Source of the DNA: an uncultured Microbacterium sp.
GTDB lineage: Bacteria; Actinomycetota; Actinomycetes; Actinomycetales; Microbacteriaceae
Length of the DNA stretch: 64,000 nucleotides
Direction: 5' to 3'
Assembly (NCBI GenBank): GCA_913774665.1
Contig: CAJYHN010000010.1
Location: 1-64,000, forward strand
This document shows, one piece after another, positions 1-12,093 of this stretch. The translations under genes and the position numbers were made by a program. Under the pieces are notes generated by a model that was not told the origin of the DNA, did not search any database, and saw nothing but the letters and a program-made list of their open reading frames with translations. Numbering within the stretch: the first letter of the stretch is position 1; every line of letters begins with the position of its first letter.

Positions 1-1084
<1,084 letters not shown>

Positions 1085-1088
<4 letters not shown>

Positions 1089-1606
1089 CGGTTGCCTTCC
1101 GGGGCGGGAACGGGAGCGGAGACCTTCGCGGCCTCACGCTCGGCGAGGTAGGCGCGCACGCGACGGGCGGTGCGCACCTCGAGGATGAAGGAGAGGAACG
1201 GCACCACGCCACCGAGGGCGAGGAAGACGAACCGACGGAACGGCCACCGCATGAGGCTCCACACGCGGAAGCACGAGATGAGGTAGACGACGTAGAACCA
1301 GCCGTGGACCACCAGGATCGCCAGCGAGACGTTCACGCCGTCGCCGGTCGACAGGATCGAACACCCGTTGCCGCCCGGAACGAAGAGCGAGAACCACTGG
1401 CAGTCGGGGCCGGGCACGGCATCCGCGAACCACAGGAAGCCACCGGATCCGCCGAGGAACAGCTCCACGTGAATGGGCGTGTACTTCAGGATCATCTCGG
1501 CGACCAGCAGAAGCAGGCCGACACCCGTGATGATCGAGCAGATCTGGTAGAACTTCAGGGCTCCGCGGATCGCCGGGAACGAGGCGAGCTTGGGGGCGCG
1601 GGGCAT
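1085..1606 (-). CDS. DUF3817 integral membrane protein
   Basis: This 173-residue membrane protein has three clear hydrophobic segments, at about residues 18-42, 92-113 and 122-142, and a short charged C-terminal tail. It matches the DUF3817 family, whose members commonly sit next to guaA in Actinobacteria; the function is unknown. A TAGACT box on the minus strand (1614-1619) ends 7 nt before the ATG, and there is no Shine-Dalgarno sequence, which suggests a leaderless mRNA covering this gene and guaA. The TGA overlaps the guaA GTG by 4 nt. It is longer than the core domain because of an insert rich in Gly and Cys (about residues 55-90). Confidence 0.85.
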
Positions 1607-1616
1607 GAAGGCCAGT

Positions 1617-2510
1617 CTAGTCGCGGGATTCCGCGGCTCCCGCCGGACTGCTCGACGCGGAGCTTTCCGCGAGAGCCTCGGCCTGTTCGTCCTCGAGATC
1701 CTCGACTTCTTTCTCCCACGCGTCGCGCGCGAGGCGGTACCAGAGGTACAGCGCGAAGCCGGCGAAGATGGCCCACTCGGCGGCGTAGAAGATGTTCAGC
1801 CAGTTGACCCGCGAGCGTTCGTCGGGCGCCGGGGAGGCGATGGCGTCGAGGGGACCGATCGCCGTCTGCGAGGCGATGTACTGACGGTAGACGTCGAGGT
1901 TCTGGATGTCGTGCCACCGGCCCAGAAGCATGGCGGGCGACATCTTCACGAGCGTGAGGGGGTCGGCGTTGGCCGGGGGTATCGACGCCCCTTCGTCGGA
2001 GATGAGGCGTCCCGTCACGTCCACGACCGCTGACGGGTCCGCTTCGGCCTGGGCGCGCAGCTCGTCCGCGGCGGCGTTGGCCTGGTCGAGGCTGCTCGTC
2101 CATCCGGTCGCGACGGCGATCGACGTCGGCGTGGTCGTTCCGGAGACACGCAGCTGGCCGGTCACCCAGTAGCCCTGCACGTCGTTGTTGAAGCGCGACG
2201 AGACGACGATGAAATCGGATGCCACCCAGGTACCGCTCGTCTCGACCCGCTGACCGACGAGGGGTTCCGGCAGGTAGTCGCCGGGCGTGACGACGTCGGC
2301 GAGAGGTTGCACGACCTCGGTCAGCCCGGGCTCGGGAGGAGAGGTGTCGACCGCGCGCCCGAGCTGCCACTGCCCGAGCCAGGCGAGGACACCCGCGACC
2401 ACGAGCGAGAACGCGAGGAGCGCGATCCAGCGCGGCCGCAGCATGACCTCCCGCAGCGTGGGCGGGAAGATCTGCGGCGGTGCCGGCTCGGTCGTGGGGG
2501 TGGAGGTCAT
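1617..2510 (-). CDS. SURF1 family cytochrome oxidase assembly protein
   Basis: SURF1 proteins assist assembly of haem-copper cytochrome c oxidase in the membrane. The 297-residue product has the family layout: a short cytoplasmic N-terminus, one transmembrane helix near residues 28-48, a large extracytoplasmic domain and a second helix near residue 240, then an acidic and Ser/Ala-rich tail. The ATG at 2510 was chosen because it lies 13 nt after the guaB3 stop and because the upstream in-frame sequence is only the antisense frame of guaB3. It probably shares a transcript with guaB3. Confidence 0.85.
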   Translation of the reverse strand: MTSTPTTEPAPPQIFPPTLREVMLRPRWIALLAFSLVVAGVLAWLGQWQLGRAVDTSPPEPGLTEVVQPLADVVTPGDYLPEPLVGQRVETSGTWVASDFIVVSSRFNNDVQGYWVTGQLRVSGTTTPTSIAVATGWTSSLDQANAAADELRAQAEADPSAVVDVTGRLISDEGASIPPANADPLTLVKMSPAMLLGRWHDIQNLDVYRQYIASQTAIGPLDAIASPAPDERSRVNWLNIFYAAEWAIFAGFALYLWYRLARDAWEKEVEDLEDEQAEALAESSASSSPAGAAESRD

Positions 2511-2523
2511 GGGGCTTTCGGGA

Positions 2524-3645
2524 TCAATGCCCGTAGGGGGCGACGACGACCTCGACGCGCTGGAACTCCTTGAGGTCGGAGTATCCGGTGGTGGCCATCG
2601 ACTTCTTGAGCGCACCGATGAGGTTGGCGGTGCCGTCGGCGACGGGCGCGGGGCCGTAGAGGACCTGCTCGAGAGGGCCCACGCGGTCGACCTCGACCCG
2701 GCGTCCGCGGGGAAGCTCGGGGTGGTGGGCCTCGGGACCCCAGTGGTACCCGCGCCCGGGGGCGTCGGTGGCACGGGCGAGCGCGACACCGAGCATGACG
2801 GCATCGGCGCCCATGGCGAGGGCCTTCACGATGTCACCCGAGGTGCCCACGCCGCCGTCGGCGATGACGTGCACGTAGCGTCCGCCCGACTCGTCGAGGT
2901 AGTCGCGTCGGGCCCCGGCCACGTCGGCCACGGCCGTGGCCATGGGCGCGTGGAGTCCGAGCGTTGCGCGCGTCGTCGAGGCGGCGCCGCCGCCGAAGCC
3001 GACCAGCACGCCCGCGGCACCGGTGCGCATGAGGTGGAGGGCCGCCGTGTAGGTGGCGGCCCCGCCCACGATGACGGGCACGTCGAGGTCGTAGATGAAC
3101 TTCTTCAGGTTGAGCGGCTCGGCCACCTTCGACACGTGCTCCGCCGACACGGTGGTGCCGCGGATGACGAAGAGGTCGACGCCGGCGGCGACGACGGTCT
3201 CGTACAGGTCGTTGGTGCGCTGCGGGGTGAGGGCACCGGCGACGGTGACGCCCGCGGCGCGCACCTCGGCGAGGCGGTCGCGCACGAGCTCGGGCTTGAT
3301 CGGCTCGGAGTACAGCTGCTGCATGCGGCGCGTGGCGTCGGCCTCGGGCAGCGTCGCGATCTCGGCCAGCAGCGGCTCGGGGTCGTCGTACCGCGTCCAC
3401 AGGCCCTCGAGGTCGAGGACGCCGAGCCCACCCAGGCGCCCGAGCTCGATCGCTGTGCGCGGGCTGACCACGGAGTCCATGGGCGCACCGAGCACCGGGA
3501 TCTCGAACGGGAACGCGTCGATGGTCCACGCGGTCGAGACGTCTTCGGGGTTGCGCGTGCGCCGCGACGGCACGACGGCGATGTCGTCGAAGGTGTACGC
3601 GCGGCGGGCGCGCTTGGCGCGGCCGAGATCGATCTCCATGGTCAC
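2524..3645 (-). CDS. guaB3: GuaB3-type IMP dehydrogenase-like protein
   Basis: This 373-residue TIM-barrel protein belongs to the IMP dehydrogenase/GMP reductase superfamily but lacks CBS domains; it matches the actinobacterial GuaB3 group. The phosphate-binding segment IADGGVGTSGD is present. In the active-site loop, where classical IMPDH has the catalytic Cys (C312 in the guaB product of this window), it has GGGAASTTR, with Ser223 in that place; the protein contains no Cys at all. Its reaction is therefore uncertain. The GTG start is chosen because a TAGTCT box (3652-3657) ends 6 nt before it, giving a leaderless mRNA; an ATG two codons later is the alternative. SURF1 follows. Confidence 0.9.
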   Translation of the reverse strand: MTMEIDLGRAKRARRAYTFDDIAVVPSRRTRNPEDVSTAWTIDAFPFEIPVLGAPMDSVVSPRTAIELGRLGGLGVLDLEGLWTRYDDPEPLLAEIATLPEADATRRMQQLYSEPIKPELVRDRLAEVRAAGVTVAGALTPQRTNDLYETVVAAGVDLFVIRGTTVSAEHVSKVAEPLNLKKFIYDLDVPVIVGGAATYTAALHLMRTGAAGVLVGFGGGAASTTRATLGLHAPMATAVADVAGARRDYLDESGGRYVHVIADGGVGTSGDIVKALAMGADAVMLGVALARATDAPGRGYHWGPEAHHPELPRGRRVEVDRVGPLEQVLYGPAPVADGTANLIGALKKSMATTGYSDLKEFQRVEVVVAPYGH

Positions 3646-3752
3646 CCGACCAGACTACCCGCGCCCTCCGACATCGCCGTCGGCCGCGTCGGACTGCCGG
3701 GCGACGGCGCCGTCGGATCGACCGCGGAGGTCCGTCCCGCCCATCCGGCGCG

Positions 3753-5441
3753 TCACCGCGCCCGCACGACCCGCTTCTCGTCCCACACGGGTTCCGCCGC
3801 CTCGTACACCTCACCGTCCGAGCCGAACACGATGAACCGGTCGAACGACCGCGCGAACCACCTGTCGTGCGTGACGGCGAGGACGGTGCCCTCGAACCGC
3901 GACAGCGCGTCCTCCAGCGCCTCGGCCGAGGCGAGATCGAGGTTGTCCGTCGGCTCGTCGAGCAGAAGAAGCGTCGTACCCGAGAGCTCCAGCAGCAGCA
4001 CCTGGAACCGCGCCTGCTGACCGCCGCTCAACGTATCGAACGCCTGCGAGGCCTGCGCGATGAGGCCGTATCGATCGAGCGCCGAGCTCGCGGCATCCCT
4101 CGGCATCCCCGCCCGGTTGTCGTCACCGCGATGAAGCAGGTCCAGGAGGGTCCTCCCGACGAACTCCGGATGCCGATGCGTCTGGGCGAACCACCCGGGG
4201 ACGACCCGGGCGCCCAGGATGGCGCGACCGGAGTGGGCGACCCGATCGAGCCCGGCGCCCACGGTGGTGACGTGCCCGAGACGCGCGTCGGGGTCGGTGC
4301 CGCCCCCGGCGAGCAGACGGAGGAAGTGGGATTTACCCGACCCGTTCGAGCCGAGCACGGCGACGCGGTCACCGAACCACACCTCGAGGTCGAACGGCTT
4401 CATCAGGCCCGACAGCTCGAGCCGCTCCGCCACCACCGCGCGCTTGCCCGTGCGCGCCCCGCGCAGGCGCAGCTGCAGACCCTGCTCGGGCGGGCGCTCC
4501 TCGGGCGGCCCCGCCTGCTCGAACTTCGACAGGCGCGTCACCGCCGCCTGGTAGCGCGAGGCGAAGCCGTCGTTGGCGGCCGCGGCCACCTTCATGCGGG
4601 CGACCAGCGCGCGCAGCTTCTCGTGCTCCTCGTCCCAGCGGCGACGCAGCTCCTCGAGGCGGGCCATGCGGTCCTCTCGCGCGGCTCCGTACGTGCCGAA
4701 TCCCCCGCCGTGCACCCACGCGGTGCTGCCCGCGGCTCCCGTCTCGAGGGTGACGATGCGGTCGGCGGCGCGGGCGAGCAGTTCGCGGTCGTGCGAGACG
4801 AGCAGCACGGTCTTGGTCGTCGCCCGCAGCTGCTCCTCGAGCCAGCGCTTGCCGGGCACGTCGAGGTAGTTGTCGGGCTCATCGAGCAGGAGCACGTCGT
4901 CGGGTCCGCGCAGCAGGGCCTCGAGGGCGAGCCTCTTCTGCTCGCCGCCCGACAGCGTGGACAGGTCGCGGAACCGCGCCCGCTCGTACGGCAGCCCGAG
5001 GGCGGCCGTCGTGCAGGTGTCCCAGACCGTCTCGTGCTCGTAGCCTCCCGCGTCGGCGTAGTCGGCGAGCGCCGAGGCGTACCGCAGTTGGGTGTCGAGG
5101 TCGTCGCGCTCGATGAGGGCGTTCTCGGACGCCTCGAGCTCGAGCGCCGCACGTCGGATGCGGGTGGGCGACACCGACACGAGGAGGTCGTGGACGCTCT
5201 CTCCGTCGCGCCCGTGCCCGACGAACTGGTCCATCACGCCGAGCGAGCCGCCCATCGACACGACACCGCCGTGCGCCTTCTCGTCGCCGCGGATGATGCG
5301 CAGCAACGTCGTCTTCCCCGCGCCATTCGGCCCGACCAGAGCGGTCGTCACCCCCTCACCGACGCGGAACGTCACCTCGTCGAGCAGGGGCCTGCCGTCG
5401 GGCAGCGTGAACGAGAGGGCGGCGAGGTCGAGGTATCCCAT
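3753..5441 (-). CDS. ABC-F family ATP-binding protein
   Basis: The 562-residue protein has two ATP-binding cassettes and no membrane segments, the ABC-F layout. Such proteins act on ribosomes (translation factors or antibiotic resistance). Domain 1 has Walker A GPNGAGKTT, signature LSGGEQKR and Walker B LLLDEPDNYLD. Domain 2 has GSNGSGKSH, LSGGQQARF and LLLDEPTDNLD. A charged linker joins them at about residues 255-300. The ATG at 5441 gives the usual N-terminus just before the first beta strand; the in-frame extension upstream is Pro/Ala-rich and unlikely to be coding. The exact ABC-F subgroup, and whether it confers drug resistance, cannot be told from the sequence. Confidence 0.9.
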   Translation of the reverse strand: MGYLDLAALSFTLPDGRPLLDEVTFRVGEGVTTALVGPNGAGKTTLLRIIRGDEKAHGGVVSMGGSLGVMDQFVGHGRDGESVHDLLVSVSPTRIRRAALELEASENALIERDDLDTQLRYASALADYADAGGYEHETVWDTCTTAALGLPYERARFRDLSTLSGGEQKRLALEALLRGPDDVLLLDEPDNYLDVPGKRWLEEQLRATTKTVLLVSHDRELLARAADRIVTLETGAAGSTAWVHGGGFGTYGAAREDRMARLEELRRRWDEEHEKLRALVARMKVAAAANDGFASRYQAAVTRLSKFEQAGPPEERPPEQGLQLRLRGARTGKRAVVAERLELSGLMKPFDLEVWFGDRVAVLGSNGSGKSHFLRLLAGGGTDPDARLGHVTTVGAGLDRVAHSGRAILGARVVPGWFAQTHRHPEFVGRTLLDLLHRGDDNRAGMPRDAASSALDRYGLIAQASQAFDTLSGGQQARFQVLLLELSGTTLLLLDEPTDNLDLASAEALEDALSRFEGTVLAVTHDRWFARSFDRFIVFGSDGEVYEAAEPVWDEKRVVRAR

Positions 5442-5607
5442 GGCGTGTTCCGGGTCGGCCGCTCGTGGCGGCGGAGGCGACGTACGGATGCCCGCGGCAG
5501 CCCCCCGTCGGCCCGCAGCTGGCGAGCCGGCCAGCTTATCGGCATCCGGATGCCGTGTGCCAGGCGACCACCCGGGCTCCGCTGACGCCACGACGTCGCG
5601 ACGGAAC

Positions 5608-5647
5608 CACGAACGGGCCGGGCAGTCGCCTGCCCGGCCCGTTCGTG
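5608..5647 (-). terminator. strong hairpin downstream of guaB
   Basis: An 18-bp perfect inverted repeat (5608-5625 with 5630-5647) surrounds the 4-nt loop TCGC, 9 nt after the guaB stop. There is no clear U-tract, as is common in high-GC actinobacterial terminators. It should separate guaB from the ABC-F gene. Confidence 0.85.
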
Positions 5648-5655
5648 CGGATCGC

Positions 5656-7477
<1,822 letters not shown>

Positions 7478-8794
7478 GTGACCACTCGGCAAGCATCCCC
7501 ACGGATGCCTCGCCGTCGACGCTCGATCCTGACGCTGTTGTCAGGACTCTTCGCTGCCGCCCTGGTGCTCGGGTTCGCCCCGGCATCGACGGCAGCCGTC
7601 AACGATGAGGATCTTCCCTATTCGATCACGGTGAACGTGCGCTCCGAAGGCGAGCCCGTCGCTCAAGCGAAGGTGACCGCCACAGACGGTTCCTTCACCG
7701 GCGAGGCCACGACGGACGAGCGCGGTCGCGCGACGATCAAGGTCCCCACGAAGGAGGGGGCGTGGACGGTCGACCTCGACCGCAACTCGCTCCCCTCGGG
7801 AGTGACCGTTCCCGACGGGCAGGAGTTCGAGCGGCAGGTGCAGTTCGGCAGCTCCAGCACCGTCTCGAGCAACTTCACCCTCGGCGCCGCAGAACGTCAG
7901 ACGGTCGGCTTCATGGACCAGCTGCTCTCGCGCACGGTGAACGGCCTGAACTTCGGTCTCATGCTCGCCCTCGCCGCGATCGGTCTGTCCCTCGTGTTCG
8001 GCACGACGGGCCTGTCGAACTTCGCGCACGGTGAGATGGTGACCTTCGGTGCCATCGCGGCCCTCTTCTTGAGCGCCGGCACCGGCTGGTCGATCTGGAT
8101 CGCCATCCCGCTCGCGGTGATCCTCTCGGGGGTCTTCGGACTCGCGATGGATGCCGGGATCTGGCGGCCCCTCCGGCGCAAGGGCCTCGGCATCGTCCAG
8201 CTCATGATCGTCTCGATCGGTCTCTCGCTCGCGCTGCGCTACATCTTCCAGATCTTCATCGGCGGCGGCACCCAGCAGCTCCCGGGGGCGTCGAGCGACA
8301 TCATCCCGGGCCTCGGGTCGATCCGCATCAGCGTCACCGACCTGACGAGCATGGGCATCTCGATCGTCGTCATCGCGGCGTTCGCGTTCTTCCTCACGCG
8401 CACCCGACTCGGTCGTGCCACGCGCGCGGTGTCGGACAACCCGTCGCTGGCCGCGGCGAGCGGCATCGACGTCGACAACGTCGTGCGCATGGTGTGGATC
8501 CTGTCGTCGGCGCTGGCCGGTCTCGCGGGTGTCCTGTGGGCCTACTTCCGCCCCGGCATCCGCTGGGACATGGGTTCCGGCATCCTGCTGCTCATGTTCG
8601 CCGCCGTCGTGCTCGGCGGACTCGGTACCGCGTTCGGAGCCCTCATCGGCTCGATCGTCGTCGGCCTCCTCGTCGAGGTTTCCACCCTGTGGATCCCCTC
8701 CGACATGAAGTATGTGGGCGCCCTCGTCGTGCTCATCGTCATCCTCCTCTTCCGGCCGCAGGGCATCCTCGGCCGCCGAGAGCGAATCGGGTAG
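7478..8794 (+). CDS. livH: LivH-type branched-chain amino acid ABC permease with secreted N-terminal domain
   Basis: LivH permeases form the membrane channel with LivM for branched-chain amino acids or related amides. The C-terminal ~290 residues (from about 150) are a standard LivH: eight or so transmembrane segments, a GLSNFAHGEM motif, and the C-terminal FRPQGILGRR. Unusually, it starts with a signal peptide (residues 1-40, Arg-rich then hydrophobic, ending ASTAA) and a beta-rich domain of about 95 residues (VRSEGEPVAQAKVTATDGSF, then TTDERGRATIKVP) resembling CarboxypepD_reg/SpaA-like folds. Family members are normally about 290 residues; this one is 438. The GTG start is preceded by AGGAGG. 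It is the first gene of livHMGF. Confidence 0.93.
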   Translation: MTTRQASPRMPRRRRSILTLLSGLFAAALVLGFAPASTAAVNDEDLPYSITVNVRSEGEPVAQAKVTATDGSFTGEATTDERGRATIKVPTKEGAWTVDLDRNSLPSGVTVPDGQEFERQVQFGSSSTVSSNFTLGAAERQTVGFMDQLLSRTVNGLNFGLMLALAAIGLSLVFGTTGLSNFAHGEMVTFGAIAALFLSAGTGWSIWIAIPLAVILSGVFGLAMDAGIWRPLRRKGLGIVQLMIVSIGLSLALRYIFQIFIGGGTQQLPGASSDIIPGLGSIRISVTDLTSMGISIVVIAAFAFFLTRTRLGRATRAVSDNPSLAAASGIDVDNVVRMVWILSSALAGLAGVLWAYFRPGIRWDMGSGILLLMFAAVVLGGLGTAFGALIGSIVVGLLVEVSTLWIPSDMKYVGALVVLIVILLFRPQGILGRRERIG

Positions 8795-8801
8795 GTAAAC
8801 C

Positions 8802-9785
8802 ATGGACTTCCTGCAGATCCTCTCGAACACGGCCTCGCAGATCCTCGCGCCGGCCACGTTCGGTTACGCCCTCGCCGCCATCGGCCTGTCGATGCACTTC
8901 GGCTTCGCCGGGCTCCTCAACATGGGCGTCGCCGGCTTCATGGCCATCGGCGCGTACGGCTTCGCGATCTCGATCCTGACGTTCGGTCTCGCGTGGCCGA
9001 TCGCGGCCCTGATCGGTTTCGCCGCCGCCGTCGTTTTCGCGCTCATCATGGGCATCCCGACGCTTCGACTGCGAGGCGACTACCTCGCCATCGTCACGAT
9101 CGCGGCCGCCGAGATCCTCCGTCTGGTGTTCCTGACCTCGACCTTCCGTGGTGTCACGGGCTCGGCCGACGGTCTGTTCAACTTCCAGTCCGGCTGGCGC
9201 GGCGAGAACAACCCGCTCCCCGCGGGCGACTACGGCTTCGGCCCGTGGACCTACAACGCCAACCGGTGGTACGTCATCATCCTCGGTCTGCTCGCCGTCG
9301 TGGTCGCCGTCCTCCTGGTCTGGATGCTCATGCGCAGCCCCTGGGGCCGTGTCATCCGCGGCATCCGGGAAGACGAGGACGCCGTGCGCGCGCTCGGCAA
9401 GAACGTCTTCGCCTTCAAGATGCAGGCGCTCGTCATCGGCGGCGTGATCATCGCGGCGGGCGGCATCATCACCGCGATGGACACGAACGTGAACCCGAAC
9501 GTGTACGTCACCTCGCAGACGTTCTTCGTCTACACGGCGTTGCTCCTCGGCGGGGCGGCGACGATCTTCGGCCCGGTGCTCGGCGCGGTGCTGTTCTGGG
9601 TCGTGCGCGCGTTCCTGTCGAACCTGCTGCCGGCGCTGTCCTCGATCGGGCTGCTGCCGTTCCTCACCGCCGACCAGTCCCAGATGCTCGTCTTCGTCAT
9701 CGTCGGCGTCGCGCTCATGCTGCTCGTGATCTTCCGCCCCCAGGGAATCCTGGGCAGCAAGAAGGAGATGACCTTTGTCCGATGA
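8802..9785 (+). CDS. livM: LivM-type branched-chain amino acid ABC permease
   Basis: The second membrane subunit of the transporter, 327 residues, pairs with LivH. It shows about nine hydrophobic segments, the N-terminal motif GFAGLLNMGVAGFMAIGAY and the family ending IFRPQGILGS. It begins 7 nt after the livH stop. Its last codons overlap livG by 11 nt: livG starts at a TTG inside the final ATG-ACC-TTT-GTC codons. No N-terminal extra domain is present, in contrast to LivH. Confidence 0.95.
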   Translation: MDFLQILSNTASQILAPATFGYALAAIGLSMHFGFAGLLNMGVAGFMAIGAYGFAISILTFGLAWPIAALIGFAAAVVFALIMGIPTLRLRGDYLAIVTIAAAEILRLVFLTSTFRGVTGSADGLFNFQSGWRGENNPLPAGDYGFGPWTYNANRWYVIILGLLAVVVAVLLVWMLMRSPWGRVIRGIREDEDAVRALGKNVFAFKMQALVIGGVIIAAGGIITAMDTNVNPNVYVTSQTFFVYTALLLGGAATIFGPVLGAVLFWVVRAFLSNLLPALSSIGLLPFLTADQSQMLVFVIVGVALMLLVIFRPQGILGSKKEMTFVR

Positions 9786-10769
9786 GTCCACGCCGGTCGT
9801 GCCCAGCGCTCCCGCGCAGAGGGTGAAGGCGACCGGACTGCACAAGGGCGAGATCGCCCCCGGCGTCGCCAAAGTCGATCCGATCATCGTCGCCGACAAC
9901 GTCCGTCGCGACTTCGGCGGCAACACCGCCGTCGATGTGAAGCACCTCGAGATCCCGCGCAACGCCATCACGGCGCTGATCGGGCCCAACGGTGCGGGCA
10001 AGACGACGCTGTTCAACCTGCTCACGGGCTTCGACAAGCCCAACAGCGGCCAGTGGTCGTTCGACGGTCGAAACCTCGCCGGCATCCCCGCGTTCAAGGC
10101 GGCCCGGATGGGCCAGGTCCGGACGTTCCAGCTCACCAAGGCGCTGGGCCTTCTGACCGTGCTCGAGAATATGAAGCTGGGTGCCACGAAGCAGAAGGGC
10201 GAGAGCCTGCTCTCGAGCATCCTCCCCTTCGTCTGGCGCAAGCAGGAGACCGCCAACGACGAGAAGGCGCGCGATCTGCTGAAGCGGTTCAAGCTCGACT
10301 CCAAGGAGACGGACTTCGCCGCCTCGCTCTCGGGCGGTCAGCGCAAGCTCCTCGAGATGGCGCGAGCGCTCATGAGCGATCCGACGCTGGTCATGCTCGA
10401 CGAGCCGATGGCCGGGGTCAACCCGGCGCTGACGCAGTCGCTGCTCGACCACATCCTCGACCTGAAGGACCTCGGGATGACCGTGCTCTTCGTCGAGCAC
10501 GACATGCACATGGTCCGTCACATCGCCGACTGGGTCGTGGTCATGGCCGAGGGCAAGATCGTCGCCGAGGGACCGCCCGACACCGTCATGAAGGACCAGG
10601 CCGTGATCGACGCCTACCTCGGAGCCCATCAGGACGTCGACCTCGGCGTCGTCACGGGTCGCCACGAGGGGACGCTCGACTCGGCCGCCGCCGCCGAGCT
10701 GCTCGAGACCGCTCAGCAGGTCGACGCCGCGATCGACGACGAGTCGTCGCACGAGAAGGAGGACGGTCG

Positions 10770-10773
<4 letters not shown>
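9775..10773 (+). CDS. livG: LivG-type ABC transporter ATPase
   Basis: One of the two ATPases of the transporter. Walker A GPNGAGKTT, signature LSGGQRKLLE and Walker B LVMLDEPMAGVNP are present, and the ATPase core is typical of LivG. The start is a TTG with AAGGAG seven bases upstream; it overlaps livM by 11 nt. At 332 residues it is longer than the usual 250-260: there is an N-terminal addition of about 35 residues and an acidic C-terminal tail of about 45 residues (from HQDVDLGVV). The TGA overlaps the livF ATG by 4 nt. Confidence 0.94.
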
Positions 10774-11492
<719 letters not shown>

Positions 11493-11508
11493 GCCGCGCT
11501 TCCGCCGG

Positions 11509-11538
11509 AAGGCCCGAGTCCCCCGGGGCTCGGGCCTT
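11509..11538 (+). terminator. terminator of the liv operon
   Basis: A 10-bp perfect stem (11509-11518 with 11529-11538) with a CCCC/GGGG-containing loop follows livF by 16 nt; the downstream sequence is CGTCGTTCC. Confidence 0.8.
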
Positions 11539-11572
11539 CGTCGTTCCGCGAGGCGGCACTCCCCCGCCCCGC

Positions 11573-11738
11573 CGACGGGCGGCGCGCTCGTGCACCCGTC
11601 GCGGCCGCGGGCTCCGGCATCCGCTTCCGCCGACGAGTCGACTCGCTCATCGGCCCGTCGCGCCCTGAACCCGGCCGCCCACCCCACCGTCGGGCGGCGC
11701 GCTCATGCACCCTTCGCGGCCGCGGGCTCCGGCATCCG
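11573..11738. repeat. 51-bp direct repeat, two copies
   Basis: Copies at 11573-11623 and 11688-11738 differ at only a few bases and are spaced 115 bp apart. Both contain GCGGCCGCGGGCTCCGGCAT. They lie in the gap between the liv operon and its receptor gene. Confidence 0.85.
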
Positions 11739-11760
11739 TCCCCACCCGCCCCGCCCCGGA

Positions 11761-11908
11761 GACCGCCGTCGAGCCCGCGGGATCCGAACCGCACCCTTCA
11801 CGTCCGGCCTCCCCCGCCGGTGACCGATCCGGGGCGACCGCCGTCGAGCCCGAGGGACCCGAATCGCACCCTCCACCTCCGGCCTCCCCCACCGGTGACC
11901 GATCCGGG
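11761..11908. repeat. 73-bp tandem repeat, two copies
   Basis: Copies at 11761-11833 and 11836-11908 match at 67 of 73 positions and have a 75-bp period. Each ends in GGTGACCGATCCGGG. A 75-bp period keeps reading frame (25 codons), but no start with a ribosome binding site was found in either direction. Confidence 0.85.
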
Positions 11909-12048
11909 ATGCCGCGACACCCGCCGACGAACGCGTGCCTCGTCCGCCCGTCCTCTCCGGATGCCGCGACGTGACGCCTCCGCCCGGCTCCTCACCCACG
12001 GGCCGCCTCCGGGCCGCCGACGCCCCCGGCGCCGCTGCGCGCACGACA

Positions 12049-12080
12049 AGAGGCCCCGGGACCGACGTCCCAGGGCCTCT
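12049..12080 (-). terminator. terminator of the substrate-binding protein gene
   Basis: A 14-bp stem with one mismatch (12049-12062 with 12067-12080) and a 4-nt loop lies 13 nt after the stop codon on the minus strand, followed by CTTGTCG. Confidence 0.8.
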
Positions 12081-12093
12081 CAGAGGGAACCGA

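Larger units (their letters stand above)
11493..12093. other. 601-bp gene-free gap with repeats
   Basis: The gap holds the liv terminator, two pairs of direct repeats, and the terminator of the receptor gene at its right end. It is extremely C/G-rich and C-biased on the plus strand. Open frames exist on the minus strand through the repeats, giving Arg/Gly/Pro-rich products, but they lack start signals and look like by-products of base composition. Confidence 0.7.

Noticed and set aside
3867-5585. 572-codon plus-strand frame opposite the ABC-F gene
   Set aside because: It mirrors intact Walker and signature motifs on the minus strand and has no recognisable domain.
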